Counted from the first letter of the stretch, positions 20,935 through 32,784 are shown. The stretch: 64,000 nt of DNA from Diplonema papillatum (GCA_030068145.1 JAPJBO010000061.1:414502-478501); one strand, 5' to 3'. A program made the numbers and translations. Notes: generated from the letters alone by a model not told the origin.

Positions 20935-21080
20935 ATGACCGCAATGTTGCGGTCATTGACCGCAATGTTCGGTCATTGACCGCAAGGTTGCGGTCATTGA
21001 CCGCAAGGTATGCGCATAACTTTCTCAGCTGACCGGTCAAAAACTGACCGGTCAAACATGCGGTCATGACCATGACCGGT
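20935..21080. repeat. TTGACCGCAATGTTGCGGTCA palindromic tandem units, divided
   Basis: Four to five GACCGCAA/TTGCGGTC units in alternating orientation are followed by CTGACCGGTCA palindromes. The block is strongly self-complementary and non-coding. Confidence 0.7.
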
Positions 21081-21099
21081 CCACCGTGCAATGGGGTCA

Positions 21100-23290
21100 A
21101 CCTCCCTTAGTGCACACCCTGGGGGTAGGTATGTACTATTTTCCGTGCCTGCTTATTCAGAAACCCCCTGTATAGGTGAACATCTATGTCTCAATGATAG
21201 TGAAAAGTCAAATGACCGGCAGTAAAACACTTTCTGGCACCCTTATACGTATAGTCCAGCAACGATCCACTGACAAAAAGTTGAAACTGACATACCTACG
21301 GCTTGACCGAAGGCCGTTTCGCTCCCATAATATTTCACGTCGGTTGTAGCCTCTGTCAGTGTTGTAGGAGCGCCGGCTATCACGCTCCATGGGTTGGTGT
21401 TTGCAACCACTTCCAACCCTAGGTCGGCCCTCTTTCTTTCGGTTGTGGCTGGGTGTGTTCCTTTCCCTTTGGTTCAAAGCACGCAAATTCGACTTCAGTC
21501 ATCCAGATCTGCGGTTGTCCAAAAAAAAAAAGAATGCGCTTGCCGCCGACCGACCAGGCCAACCAAGGTAAGGGGATAAAAACTTCGAGCTTCCAGAATG
21601 CATTTTAGGGCAGTGGTCCAACGCGTCCGGAATACGGGTCGCTCCGTGGCAGATTTGCCATCTTCTTCGACTTGGTAATGGAGCACGTGTGTGCATGCGG
21701 TGTGTGCTCCCATGCCCCCTTGCGCTAGCAAAGACTTCAAGTTTTCGCGGAACCTGAATCTTTCTGTAGGCGGAGGTACTTTCGATCTATGGAAATAGGA
21801 AAACAAGGTCATCGCACAACCAGATACGTCGATTGATCAGCTGTTAAATCTTGCGGTGTTGGCTGCCACCTCGTTCCGACGGCCACCCCCATGGCCCATT
21901 GAAACCCATGCATGCAGACGCATCCTGCATGCTTTCTACGTCTCACAGCAGTTCCACGGCAGGCAGCGAGATGGGCTTCCGCTGGGACAGAACCGACCCA
22001 ACAAGTGCGTTGTCCAAACGAAGTTATCCAAGGACGAGTATCTTATCAGGGAAATTTAGTGAACTTGGTATGCAGCAACAATCAGTGACGATAGACTGCA
22101 CAGTCTTGTCACTCAAACCAGACTGGACCACCAGAGGACAATCTGACGAGTCAGTGATTCCCCGATACCAGAGATTGATTGAGATAGTAGTTGTCGTCTC
22201 ATCCGCCCGCAGATACGGGCAAAACAGAGCTGGGTTTGCATTCATCGAGTGCGGTGGCAGCAGAAATTGTCAAGCCGTGACAGCATTCGGATTGGGTGTA
22301 CTTTTCGCAAAGGCGAAAATCTCAGTCACAGCGTTGTGGGCCGTCATCGGAAAATGACAGTTGACGCAGTGTTTTTTGCTTTGACATTCCACCGCGGCAC
22401 CGAGTAGACCAGTTCATCAATGTAGCGAAAGGCCAGAATGAGCAGTTGTAATTCTGCAGCCGCTGCTGTTGTCGCCTTCTGTCATCTTCCTGAGCCCTGC
22501 CACCGGGGTCGTATGAGTTTCTAGACTGTTTCTGTACTTTGCGCGGCGCCTCTTCGAGCGCGCACGCGAAAGATAGGCACTCGCAGCAACAAAGACGTGC
22601 TCACTCGTCTCTCTTTCTTGTCAGTTCTCGTCAGACAATACGGAGAGCAAAAACTAGTGGGATACCCGTAAAAGTGCTGCAGACTGTAAAACTGCAACAC
22701 GTGTTTGATCACCTGCAGTAAAACCAATAATGCGGATGAAAGAATAGAAGGAGTAGCGTGTTCTAGTGCGGATGAGGCAAGGCAGCGCTGGAAGAAACTT
22801 GCAGAAGAGTGTAGTGGCAGAAAGGGAGAAGAAATTATCTCAACATAACAGATAAGGAACGGACCAAGTGTGCAACGACGAACCCTGCCTCCCGAGGATA
22901 GTGAACGAACTATGTTTCGAGTCCGTCTCCCCGCCAAACTCCCAGTTTCCGTGAGGGGCCGCCGGAGTCTGGAATCTGGCAAACGATGACGTCGAGTCTT
23001 GGCCGTCTTGTGTCGCGGGCGATGCTTCTCCGGAAGGATGGCAGAACGCCTGTGTCGCTATGGGACGGAAGAAGGTACGCAACGCTTCGATGACTTCGAT
23101 CGACTAACTGAAGTGGGCTGCTGTCTCTCCCCCCCCAGGGCCCCCCCCTTAGCAAGCTTATAATGAGAGCTCTTGAATGCACGTGCTGCCCCAACTGTAC
23201 AACATAGCTGGCACAACAGACGCCTTGTTGTGAGACCACCAGGATTGGACTTGATAGGGATCGTTGTGTTTGGTACTGCAACAGCGTCAT
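21100..23290. other. Gene-poor stretch
   Basis: I find no recognisable domain. The longest frame, 21851-22357 plus (168 codons), and an overlapping frame at 21856-22059 are of unknown type and give no motif. No clear repeat family from elsewhere in the window is seen here. It lies downstream of the 3' end of the CHAT gene and could hold its 3' untranslated region (minus strand, left of 23307). Confidence 0.35.
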
Positions 23291-23306
23291 GCTTAGTTCG
23301 ATGAAA

Positions 23307-25261
23307 CTACAGCAGTGCTATGCCGAAGAGGCATAGAGAAGCCCACGAGGCGGGACCGTATGGGTCATTCGCGGCAGCGTGTCTTTGGGCTTGCGAAAGG
23401 CACAGCGCCTTGTCGGGCTGCGACCGGAGAAGCGCATAGAATTGAAGCAGCACCTGAGACGTGCTCTGGTGCGGGGTGGCCCACATCGAGTAGATCAACG
23501 AAGGGACCCCCGCACACGTAAAGGCTCGGCAGAGCTCGATGACGCCGTCGCCGCCTTGAAGCAGCGCTGATTTCGAGTGGTTGCACGCTGGCAATACGAC
23601 CAGTTCGGCCACCAACTCTTTAGTCTCGACATCTCGACTGCTAACTGGTGCCCCAGTTGATGCGATGAATCCACCCCATGACAAACCCTCTTTCAAGTCC
23701 CCTAGCACCTCTGCTGACACATGGAGCAGCCGTGCGCTGTCCATGCTAAAAAGTGCTGTTTCCTTCGGTCCGGTGACTAGATCACAGCCAAGCTCACCAG
23801 CGATGACTTCACCTTCGTCGGATACAGGTTCGCCAAAGGGGTACAGAGGCCCCAGGGGGTCGTTTGCCTCTAACGTCTCGTCTTCTTGCAGGCTGTTGAC
23901 GACGACCAGCTTTTGTCCATCTTCGGGCTTAAGTTTCGTGGCGTTCAGACGAGCCATGGCGAGCACTTGAACAGACGGGGAAACCTGAAAGGGACGGGTG
24001 GCAGATGCCTAGTTTTTGACGATGGACATAAGAGATCTAATGGGGCACTAGTACGCACACTGGCAATAATACACAGAGGCGCGTTGACAACAAAGCACAC
24101 CTGCAGGTTGTAGCGCTCGATGAGGTACTTGCCGTCAGCATCCATGAGGGCTGGCCATGGGACGAGATGCAGGATGCCCGACGGCACCAACACGACCTTG
24201 CGGTGGGGCGCGAACTCAAGCCCCGCGTTAACCGTGAGGAAGTCGGAAATTGGGTACACCAGAAAGTCGTACAGCTGCCGCAGTTGCTGTTTCCAACGGT
24301 ATTCGGGGGCGTCCACGATGACACCGAGGGACGCAGGCCTGCCCTGCGCCGCGCGTTCGCCATCCGGCATGATACAAAGAGACTCTCGCACCTGGTCAAT
24401 AAGCTCCTCCAAAGACCCCCAGCCGCTGTCTTTCGTCACGTTAATCTGCACAAACTTCAGCTCGCCTTCCGGCGGAATCACCCAAATACACAACTGTTCA
24501 ATCGGATCTGCTGCTTGCTTGTCTACGTTCCACTCAAACCGCGTCAACACGCTGTAAACGACCAAAACGCTTTCGCAAAACCGGGCGAGGGAGTGCATGT
24601 GGTCAACGGTTGTGTTCGTATTGAAATTCACCGACATCTTCTCGGACAGCTTGTCCAAGTGCGTCGAGCTGCGCTGCCTCTCCGCCATTTCAAGCGCTTC
24701 GTGGTACCTGTACTGGCTGACCATGATGAACTGCAACAATTCGTAGCAAACGCAATGTTGGTGGACGATATACCTAGCGTCATGAGGAGACAAACGCCCA
24801 TCTGGGTTCTCCCGTAAAGCCCGCCAAATTTCGTCGGCGGTGTTCAACAGTTCCTCAGCCTCAGTGTACCGTGCTAGTCCCAAGTGGACCCTAGCTAAGT
24901 GGGTAAGGTGGCTCGCTTCCAGATGTTTAATTTGTGCCTGTTGCGCAAGTTCGATGCCCTTCAAAAAGCAGTCTTCCGCCGCCTTGTTCCGGAATGACGC
25001 GTGGTGCAAGTTGCCCAGCTGGTTTAAAACTAAGCAGAGCCACGTGTCCGATTCAAGCGAAGCTGCTGTCGTCAGGACATCTTCCCATAGCCCGATGAAG
25101 CGCTCGCGCTCGCTGTGGTCCAGGAGGTGCGTGTTGTTGCCCGAATGAGTTGGCCGCAAGTCTTTCGCTGGGCAGAATGTGACGGCGCTTTGGTAGTCGT
25201 ATGCAATTCTCACAACCGTCGAAATCATTTGCAGAAGCTCGGTGCGTTGCCGCCCGATGAG
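23307..25261 (-). CDS. TPR and CHAT-domain (caspase-like) protein, two exons
   Basis: Two exons, 25261-24101 and 23984-23307, are separated by a 116-bp GT-AG intron (23985-24100); joining them is phase 0 and recreates a CHAT motif (RYNLQ then VSPSVQVLAMARL). The upstream boundary is inferred from a 3' splice site (CTAAC, then CAG) at 25262; if it is not used, the frame can start at the ATG at 25366. The first exon has TPR-like helical repeats (LNQLGNLHHASFRNKAAEDC; LGLARYTEAEELL). The second contains the CHAT domain: LLHVSAEVLG with the catalytic His, LVVLPACNHSKS with the Cys, GVIELCRAFTCAGVPSLIYSMW, and a closing PASWASLCLFG. CHAT proteases are caspase relatives activated by partner binding through repeats; the substrate is unknown. 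The usual HGxx after the His is replaced by AEVL. Confidence 0.8.
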
Positions 25262-25689
25262 CTGTGCGTTGTTAGCCTTAAGGTGGGAAACTTCGAAAGG
25301 GCAGCTCTTCTTTTTCCGCTGCGAATGACACAGCTCAGAATACCGAACAAAGGAGTTGACGCTCAATGTACCACAAGGTTCGTTCTAGTTGTGATGAACT
25401 GGCCTTGTGCAACGAAGACGTAACAGCCGCGCGGTGAGTGCCTTTTCTCCAGCCCCATAACACATACTGGACGCAAGAAGCAAAGTTGAGCAGACGTTCA
25501 TCGCAAGATCCGCAAGATCTCGTTGTACAAGTAATTCGGAACACAACCCAAGACAGCCCCCAGGCAGTGTTGGCGGTGGCTCCCAGCTCTTGGGAGCTGG
25601 TTCTTCTGGCTCTTTGGGAGCTGGGAAGAGCCAGCGGGAGCTGGGTTTCTGGTGACAATTTTGCTCGTGCGTGCAGCAGACCTTTTTTG

Positions 25690-26110
25690 ACGATTTTTTA
25701 GCTCGCGATAAGCTCCGATGAAGAGAACCGTGAAGAATGGACCCGGGGACCAAGAAGTATGTGCGTGGTTCCGCGGGTCTTTACAAGATGCAGGGCACCG
25801 GACATGGAAACCACCAGGTTTGTGACGGGAAGGACGGGTGTGTGTTGAGAAGGGCGGGAATCGATCCCCTGAATGGTGGCATTTTCCCGCTGGTCCACGT
25901 AGCAGATCTTTTTCGACGAATTTACGCTCGCAATCAGCTGCGATGAAGAGATCCGTGAAAATTAGACCCGGGGATTACAAATATGTGCGTGGTTTGTGGG
26001 TCTTTGTAAGAGACAGGGCCCCGGCGCGGAAACCACCGGGTGTGCATCGAGAAGAAAGGGAATCAATCCCCCGAGTGGTGTCATTTTTTTTTTTTTTTTT
26101 TGCTGGTCCA
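25690..26110 (-). repeat. Interspersed repeat R1, tandem pair (SINE-like)
   Basis: Two units about 227 bp apart share, in plus-strand order, GATGAAGAGAACCGTGAA, GACCCGGGGA, GTGCGTGGTT, the GGGAATCGATCCCC block and a CCGCTGGTCCACG block. Related copies are at 27230-27330, 43340-43530, 51555-51610, 56015-56400, 58235-58560, 59565-59640 (inverted) and 62150-62345. Read on the minus strand, TGGACCAGCGGG resembles a tRNA A box and GGATCGATTCC a B box, but they are only about 18 bp apart, shorter than in tRNAs. The family is clear; a SINE identity is tentative. The second unit contains an 18-bp T run. Confidence 0.65.
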
Positions 26111-26527
26111 CGCACAGGGATTTATAAGGGGATTTCGGCCTAGAGCAATAGTCCATGTAGATGGACGGGTACCCGTCTTTTGCACCGGGGTGCCGAGCAC
26201 GTGTTTGTCGACCCCCCAGACCCCCCCCCCCCCCCCAGTGGTGGTCCAGCCTGTCCAGCCACCCCAGCCAGCCCTGCAAAGTCGTTGAGGGCCCGAAAAT
26301 TAGTGCCACCACTGTCCTCCACTGTGGATCACTATGCACCACCATGCGCTATCGTGTCACTGTGCACACCGCACTAGCGTGGATCACTGTGCATCACCGT
26401 GCATCACTGCGCACCGTGTATAGATTCCGAGCCAGATGTTCCAGAGGGTGGAGGGTGCAGCAGAGAGGTGGGAGAACCAGCAGTTGTCCGGCAAAGGGCG
26501 CGTGAGGGGGAAAACACAGCAGTTGGA

Positions 26528-26953
26528 TTACAAGGAAGAGTTGGAGAATAAGGGCATGGGGCGTCGTGCCAACTGCTCTCTCTTTGCGAGGACCGCCGAC
26601 ACGGCATCGAAGTACACCGAAGCCTTTGCGAACTTCAATAATGTTCGGCGTACGTTCGTGTACCGCAACGGGTCCTCGGCTTCGGGCTCGGGCTCTGAGT
26701 CCTCGCTTTCTGACGCATCGTCTTTGTCATTTTTCCTGACTGTCGGATCCAGCATGAGATACTCTCTCATCTCGTGCTTGCGGTTTGCTTCTGGAATGCT
26801 GCCCACCTTCGAGTCTTCCCATAGGCTGTAGTCCTTCGTGTATGGAGGCGGTGGGGTTTCGCTTCGTGAGGCTGGCTGGGTTGCCGTGCACTGTCTCTTC
26901 CAGGAGCTGAACAACGTATGTTGCCCTAGCATGTCCTTCCTTTTCCCCGGCAT
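26528..26953 (-). pseudogene. hAT-like transposase, N-terminal fragment
   Basis: A 141-codon frame starting MPGKRKDMLGQHTLFSSWKR. It shares KHEMREYL, an acidic Glu/Asp/Ser stretch, and YTNVRRTLLKFAKASVYFDA with fragments at 30739-30990 and 32785-33030, so at least three copies of this family are in the window. The frame stops after PMPLFSNSSL and no catalytic region follows. QHTLFSSW is similar in spacing to a PCNA-binding box. The hAT assignment rests on its association with a hAT dimerisation domain at 31557-31802. Confidence 0.5.
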
Positions 26954-26999
26954 TGTCCCGGCCCCATCCTGAGTTGGGCGTGATAGAATCCACCACTGC

Positions 27000-27712
27000 G
27001 GTTGGAAGTTCGGCTGTGTCTCGCCGGGTTGGGCCGCTTGCTCGCCTCCATGACCCCCCCCCCCCTATGACCCCCCTGGGACCCCCTATGGACCCCCCTA
27101 TGGACCCCCTATGGGCCCCCCCATGACCCCCTATGACTGCTGTGGTAGCCTACCCACACCCGCCAGCCCGTGGGTTTTTTTTTTTTTTTTTTTTTTTTGA
27201 GGATGGACGGGTGACCCGCCCATCTAGACCGGCGTATAAATCCCTGTCCACGCAGCAGACCTTTTTCGGCGTTTGTTTGCTCGCGATCAGCTCCGATGAA
27301 GAGATCCGCAAAAAATAGACCCGGATATCCAAGAAAATGTGCAAAGGGTTTCTCGCATTTTGGGGGAATCGTCGAATCTGCGCGCATGGGGTGAAGGGCT
27401 GACACGGGCGAAGAAATCGGTGCATATTTCTTTTTTGACGGGTCCATATCTTCTGTCAATTTTCCTGCGTCCTTTTTTTACTGTCGAGCCCCAGTTTACT
27501 CCAAGTACAAAACCCCTCAAAACCCCTATGGAAGTGCAGTGTTTAATACGAAACGTGTTAATGTTTCATAGCTTCAGGTCCGGGGTGTTTCTTAATTAAC
27601 ACGTTTCGTATTAAACCCGCATACGGTATAATAGGGTAAGGTGCCTTAGGTTAGGGACTAGTCCCACTTGGAAATTGTTACCTTGACTTTTGTCAGGGAA
27701 ATGCACTTAGGG

Positions 27713-27746
<34 letters not shown>

Positions 27747-28050
27747 GATCCGCCAGGGGTTTTCTAGGATTTCAAATTTTCGAGCTGGAGTGGGGAAACT
27801 TTTCGACGCGTTTTCAGAGCCGAATTGCCAAGCAATCCACGCAAATTGCGCTTTGTGGCGCTGGCTGCGGGCTTTTTCCCCAAGGCAGCTTAGTTCGACG
27901 TTCTCCTGGTGCCTATTAGGCCGGTTAGTTCGTTGTCTTCACATGGGTTCAGTTGCCACAGCAGGAAGGGAGTGAACGAGGGTTGTGTCACAAAAAAACG
28001 GGTGCTGCATTTAGGAATGATAGTCGTGGAACAACCTGGGACAGATCCCA
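27000..28050. other. Simple repeats and a 21-bp hairpin, no gene
   Basis: CCCCCTATGGACC-type units (27055-27140) and a T run (27177-27199) precede a partial R1 repeat (about 27230-27330). An inverted repeat with 21-bp arms, GTTTAATACGAAACGTGTTAA, lies at about 27538-27618 with a loop of roughly 38 bp. A (CTA)n microsatellite of about ten units is at 27716-27746. No coding sequence is recognised. Confidence 0.6.
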
Positions 28051-29354
28051 CTATGCAGAATTGGCCTTCGCCTGCACAAAGTTTAGGCGACGGCTCGGGA
28101 CCATCTCGACAAAACGGTCAACAACCTTCTCCAAAAAGACCATCGAAAGCTCTGGTGGACCCTCGATACGGATGCGCAGGATCATATCCAAATGTCCGCT
28201 CGTGAGCCGGTTCCTTAAAAGATCCAGGGTGTCTTTGAGAACACTGAATGATCGCTCAACAGCACTCGTCCCTGAGGGATAAGTGGCGACCAACCGCATG
28301 GCGGAGACTGCACGTGGGAGTGCTTGCGCCTCGTGCTTCATGGCATAAAGCAAGGCATCCTGAAAGCTGAAAGCCTCGGGATCTGTGCACCTTTCCTTGG
28401 TCATCTGAATGGTCTTGAGCAATTGGGGTAGCTCGTGCTTCACACCCCGACCCTGGGCAGCACTCCACATCGGCTGGAAATGTCTGTCCTCTTTTCCTGT
28501 CACTTGGACCGTTTTGCACGTTGTGAAGTGTTCAACGAAAGTGTCGATCAATGCTGCATCACTATCGCAGTCGTGTCCGAACGCGTACTTTGGGTCAAAG
28601 AGTCTTCAACAACAACGCTCTGATCCAATAACCGCGAGACCTCAAGATCCCACTGCTCATACGAAGCGATAGGTTGAACAGGGTCCTTCGTCTCTTTCTT
28701 CTTTCTTGCTGCCGCTCTTTCGTGCGGAGGCACAGTTCGTTCCGACACCGGTATGAATGTCTTCGGTTCTGCACTCCACTCAAAACCCTCCTCTCCTTCT
28801 GCTTTTCCCGCCCAAAGAACGTCGTCAGTGACCCCTGGAAACTGACACCGCAGCTGCTTTTTGCTCACCTTCGTGTGCCACTTCTTTGAGCTCTGCGACG
28901 TTCTCGAAGCCTGCGAGGCGGCGGAGTCGTAGCCCTCGGATGCTTTGTCGGCGTCGGGCAGTGGTGCTTGCTGCGTGGCCTGCTGCTGACGTTTCGGTCC
29001 TTTGTCGTGTTCCTGGACTCGAGCCATGAAATCAGCTTTCTTGAGGTACCCGATCCCTGTTCTCTTCCACGTCAAACCCCGCAGTTTTCCTTGCTCTTCC
29101 AACAACACTGCCGACCAAGCCATGTAGTTATGGAGGATCTGCTGGTTTGCTGGGACTTGGCGTTCAGAGGCAGGTGGCTGAGCTTGAAGTGGTCCAGGAG
29201 GGGGTTGTGTCGGTGGCTGTACTTCAGGTGTCGGCTGAGAAGGTGGATCACCTTGTTGGGTTGGTGGTGTCTCTGTGGCCTCATCGCCTGTCGAGTCCTC
29301 GCGCTTACGTTTGAGTGGCGTAAAAAACCCTGCAAGTGTTCCCTGCCGCGACAT
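28051..29354 (-). pseudogene. hAT transposase with internal deletion
   Basis: The N-terminal frame (29354-28548) starts MSRQGTLAGFFTPLKRKRED: QGTLAGFF fits the PCNA-interacting QxxLxxFF box. A Pro/Gln-rich linker and a helical region (ILHNYMAWSAVLLEEQGK) follow. The C-terminal frame (28551-28051) contains a hAT dimerisation domain: RLVATYPSGTSAVERSFSVLK, divided as LVATYPSGTSAVERSFS and DLLRNRLTSGHLDMIL. The two frames meet near 28615 at DPKYAFGHDC, where the frame changes. The RNase H-like catalytic core expected between them is missing, so this is an internal-deletion derivative that could compete for dimerisation but not cut DNA. Confidence 0.75.
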
Positions 29355-29399
29355 TGTTTGTGTTTCCGACGATGAACGTCAGTCCGTCGTTTTTTATGT

Positions 29400-30574
29400 T
29401 GTTATTGTTTGTCTTCACACCCGCACCATTTCTTTTCCTTTATGTTGGTAGTTTCGGCTGATGCCCACCCTTTTGACAAGGTGTGGTGGGATGGCGATTT
29501 TGCGTAGTCGTCGGGTACCGATTTGCAGGTCTTTGTTGGTTGCCACGATGCCCGTTCTGCCGCCTTGTCATCCCGGTTCCTGGTACCTATTACGAAGCCG
29601 TTGAGAACCTCCTCCAGTGTCATCTCGTTTTCGTCGGCGCCGCACAGGCGTCGTTGGTTGTCAACACGTGCTGCATTTCCTGCCTGTCTCGTCTTTTTTT
29701 CTTTCTTCCTTTCTCTTCTTTTTTCTGCCCCTTTTTTCGCACTTCTGGAGCGATTGCGTTGCGATGTGGGGTCGCAGCTTTTCTGGCGATGCTGCAATGA
29801 ACAGAAAAAAAAAACCCACTCCAGCCCACTCAGATTTTCGCCAAGAATCTGGAGTGGGGAAAAACCCCACTCCAGCCCACCCCAGAAAAAACCCTGTCCG
29901 CGTCCCCCGACCAGGACCTTATGCAGCCCATTTTCTCCTTCAGACTAGACACCAAGCCCATTTTCGCTGGTGAGTCTTAATGCAGGGGGGGTCCGGGGGG
30001 CACCGCCCCCCGGGAGACGGTACGGTAAATGGCACTTCAGATTCTGTCTTGTTCGGAACCTGTAACAGAAACTGATGCCTGGTAACAGGCCTCTGGCGAA
30101 AATTCGAAATCTTGTAGATAGTTTATAAATGGGGGGTCCAGGGGGCACCGCCCCCTGCGGTATGGTACATGGTGCCTCAGAATCTGATGTCCTGGCTCAG
30201 GCAGGACCTTCTGCAGCCAGTGTTCTCCAGAAGACACCTAGCCTACTGATGATTGTTCTGATGAAAGGTCTCACCCTTCTTCTGTAGCACAGCAGAATAG
30301 GAGAAATAATTCCCACTACAGACACCAAAACCTCTGCCCAACCCAACATTACAGACACCAAACTCCTGCCCAACCCAATCCGAGGTAGTGTAAATCAGCC
30401 CAACCTCCCACCCGATTTTCGATTTTTTTTTTTGGGTGAGTTACGGCAGGGGTTTATATGGGAAGCTGGGTCCTCTGTATTCCTCCACATGCCTGTGGGG
30501 GTGGTTAGCTTTTTACCAAGAAAGTGTTTTCTCAGTGTGGTTGCGGAGCTGCACCCAAGGACTGCCCCTTCATT
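29400..30574. other. Repeats; no gene
   Basis: Plus- and minus-strand ORFs at 29400-29970 are basic and low in complexity. AAAACCCCACTCCAGCCCA units in direct and inverted orientation lie at 29806-29885. A block with GGGGGGTCC(A/G)GGGGGCACCGCCCCC occurs twice (about 29988 and 30130), followed in both by a GGTACRKGGTRCYTCAGA-like stretch, so it is a direct duplication of about 150-bp spacing. I see no protein domain here. Confidence 0.5.
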
Positions 30575-30738
30575 CCAGCCCAGTGTAGCATAGCGCAGCC
30601 CAGCACAGCCGAATTGTGTCTCGTTCGTGTCTCGATCATAAGTTTATGTCAAGTGTACGGCAGGGAACCTCAAGCCAAAACAACGTAAGCTGCAAACGGG
30701 GTACTACAGGCCAACAATACTAGCCTCAAAAAGGGGTA

Positions 30739-30990
30739 CTACAGGCCAACGATACTAGCCTCAAAAAGGGGTACTGGATGTGCAACAAGCAGGGTTCTTC
30801 TTGTAAGGACAGCTGCTGCTGTATCAAAGTATAACGAAGCTCTTGCAAACTTGAGCTGCGTAGGGCGCACATTTGCATAGGTCACTGTTGCTTCCTGAGC
30901 TCGAAGCTCCTCGGTATCATTAGTGTCATCTCCAGAATCACTCTCCTGACATGTGGCATCTGTCGCCACAACCAAGACTACCTCATACAA
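30739..30990 (-). pseudogene. Transposase-like fragment in the left foldback arm
   Basis: The frame encodes VVATDATCQESDSGDDTND, then TYANVRPTQLKFARASLYFD and LLVAHPVPLFE (quoted in parts). It is the same family as 26528-26953 and the mirror of 32785-33030. It ends soon after PVPLF as the others do. No catalytic residues are present. Confidence 0.5.
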
Positions 30991-31556
30991 TACTCCCTCA
31001 TAAAAGAGTCAACGAAGTCGGCTGTGACTGGCTCATTCGACTGAAAACTGGACGCCAAGGACAAGCAAGCTGGCTCCCCGGGCCCGTCCCCCTTCAGTGA
31101 CTGGTCCCCCAGAGCTGGCCACTCACGGCGGCCCCCCCGACAGTTTCTTTTTTTTTTTTTTGGAGCGTGGGCAGGGGTTTTCCTGGCCCCCGAGAATATG
31201 GATTTTTGCCGGGGAAAAAGGAAAATGATGCTGCAAATCTTTTTTTTAGTAGTACATCTGTACGAAACTTTTGCCTTATCATTTTCATCACCTTTGGTCA
31301 GTTGATGCTGATCGTCCGTTGCTTCGTTTATCAGTGCAAGCCCCAACTCCGGAAATGTTCTTTCGGTTTTTGGTTGCTGTGGCGACGCTGCACCCGCCTT
31401 GCCAGCCTCCAGTTTCCGCCCTTTAGCAGCACAAGTACAGCAGCAGCATCCGAAACGGGAGAAAACTGCTGAGCAACACGGTTTAGCGCACCGACGGGCA
31501 AGAACATCGAAGAGCATACGCACCAGTTTGTTCAGCCAGAAGTAAGTGGGTTGCCG

Positions 31557-31802
31557 TCATGCCTGAGGAAGGGTCAGGTCAATCTTGCGCCTCTTCGCAG
31601 TTCCTGCTTCTGCCACAGACTCGCCAGAAAACCACGATTGCCGCAGCGTATCCGCGGTGAAGCCTGTCGTGAACGCGTCTATAACCTCTTCAGCTGTCGC
31701 ATCATCCATCTCGTCTTCGTCTGTGTCTTCGATCCGGAAGATAGCCCAAAGTGTCGTGTTGAGAAGGCGGTTGCGTAATCGCGTTTTCACGCGAGACAAC
31801 AT
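31557..31802 (-). pseudogene. hAT dimerisation-domain fragment
   Basis: The frame reads MLSRVKTRLRNRLLNTTLW; just upstream, in the same frame, are codons for VATSSAESERQFS, the conserved SAxSERxFS signature of the hAT C-terminal dimerisation region. A hairpin with 14-bp arms (31849-31862 and 31869-31882, ACTCAAGGCACCGG) sits upstream of the signature, and the preceding frame (31838-32233, QLQFDYANWQGPKAEKQAAL) changes register there. So the fragment is cut off from whatever lay upstream. Confidence 0.65.
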
Positions 31803-32213
31803 ACTGAACTGGCGTTCACTCTCTGCCGACGAAGTAGCTACTGTACGTACTCAAGGCACCGGTTGACACCGGTGCCTTGAGTGATACCTCTCAAGGCCGC
31901 TTGCTTTTCAGCTTTGGGCCCCTGCCAGTTCGCATAGTCGAACTGGAGCTGGTATTCGCGGGGGGTATTGCGCGGCGTCGCAGAGAAACCAAATTTGGCA
32001 AGAGACATCGTCGTTTTGTGTAGAAACTTTGAGCCGACCACCCTTCCCCGGCTGTTTGTCCCTGTGTCGTTCGTGCAGTGGACTAGCCAACCCACAGGGA
32101 AAAAACGACTTTTGCCGGGGAAAACTTTTTTTTCCCCGGGCCACTTTTTGTTTTTTTTTTTTTTTTTTTTTTTGGGGAAAAAAAATGTTTTCCCCTGTGT
32201 AGGAAAATCCCTG

Positions 32214-32513
32214 AGCGTGGGGGTTACCCCCACGTAAGACCCCCCATATAAATCACTGAGTTACGGTCTCAGTTACCTCACCCAACCGCTGCAGTGCATA
32301 ACCCCCTGCCCCCGACCCCTGAAAATTTTCCGCGCGCGCGCGCGCAGAAAAAAAATAGTTTTTTAAAAAAATAGTTTGGCAAGTTACCTGGCCTGTGGGT
32401 TCCTGTGTGGAGGGGGGTGGTCTTGGTGGCAAGCCGTCGGCAAGGTCGGCCATGAGGGGTACGCGCCCCTCACTTTATAAGGGGGGTCTTACGTGGGGGT
32501 AACCCCCACGCTC
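32214..32513. mobile_element. 300-bp MITE with about 40-bp terminal inverted repeats
   Basis: Left end GAGCGTGGGGGTTACCCCC with CACGTAAGACCCCCC; right end is its inverted counterpart (GGGGGGTCTTACGTG, then GGGGGTAACCCCCACGCTC). Within each end GGGGGTTACCCCC is itself palindromic. The middle contains a CGCG run (32331-32344) and a PolyA-TTT-AAA patch. Non-coding. No clear target duplication is visible because both flanks are homopolymer-rich. Confidence 0.65.
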
Positions 32514-32784
32514 CAAAAAAAAAAAGGAAAACGGGGGGCCGCCGTGAGTGGCCAGCACTGGGGGACCAGCCACTAAAGGGGGCCGGGCCCGGGGGGTGGG
32601 GGGCGGGGGGTCGGGGGTGGGCGCAGCCGGGCGACTAGTTACCAGTAGGTCCATTATCGCATACTCTGCTGAGGGAAGGCAAAACAAGCGAACTATCTGC
32701 AGCATTTCAAATGCTTCTCTTCTCTCTCGTAAAGTTGACGCGCACTAACCTGCGAAATAAATTGCTGGATGCCTCTGTACGCCG

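Noticed and set aside
25850..25900. True tRNA gene in the R1 repeat
   Set aside because: A/B-box-like sequences are too close together and no cloverleaf can be drawn.
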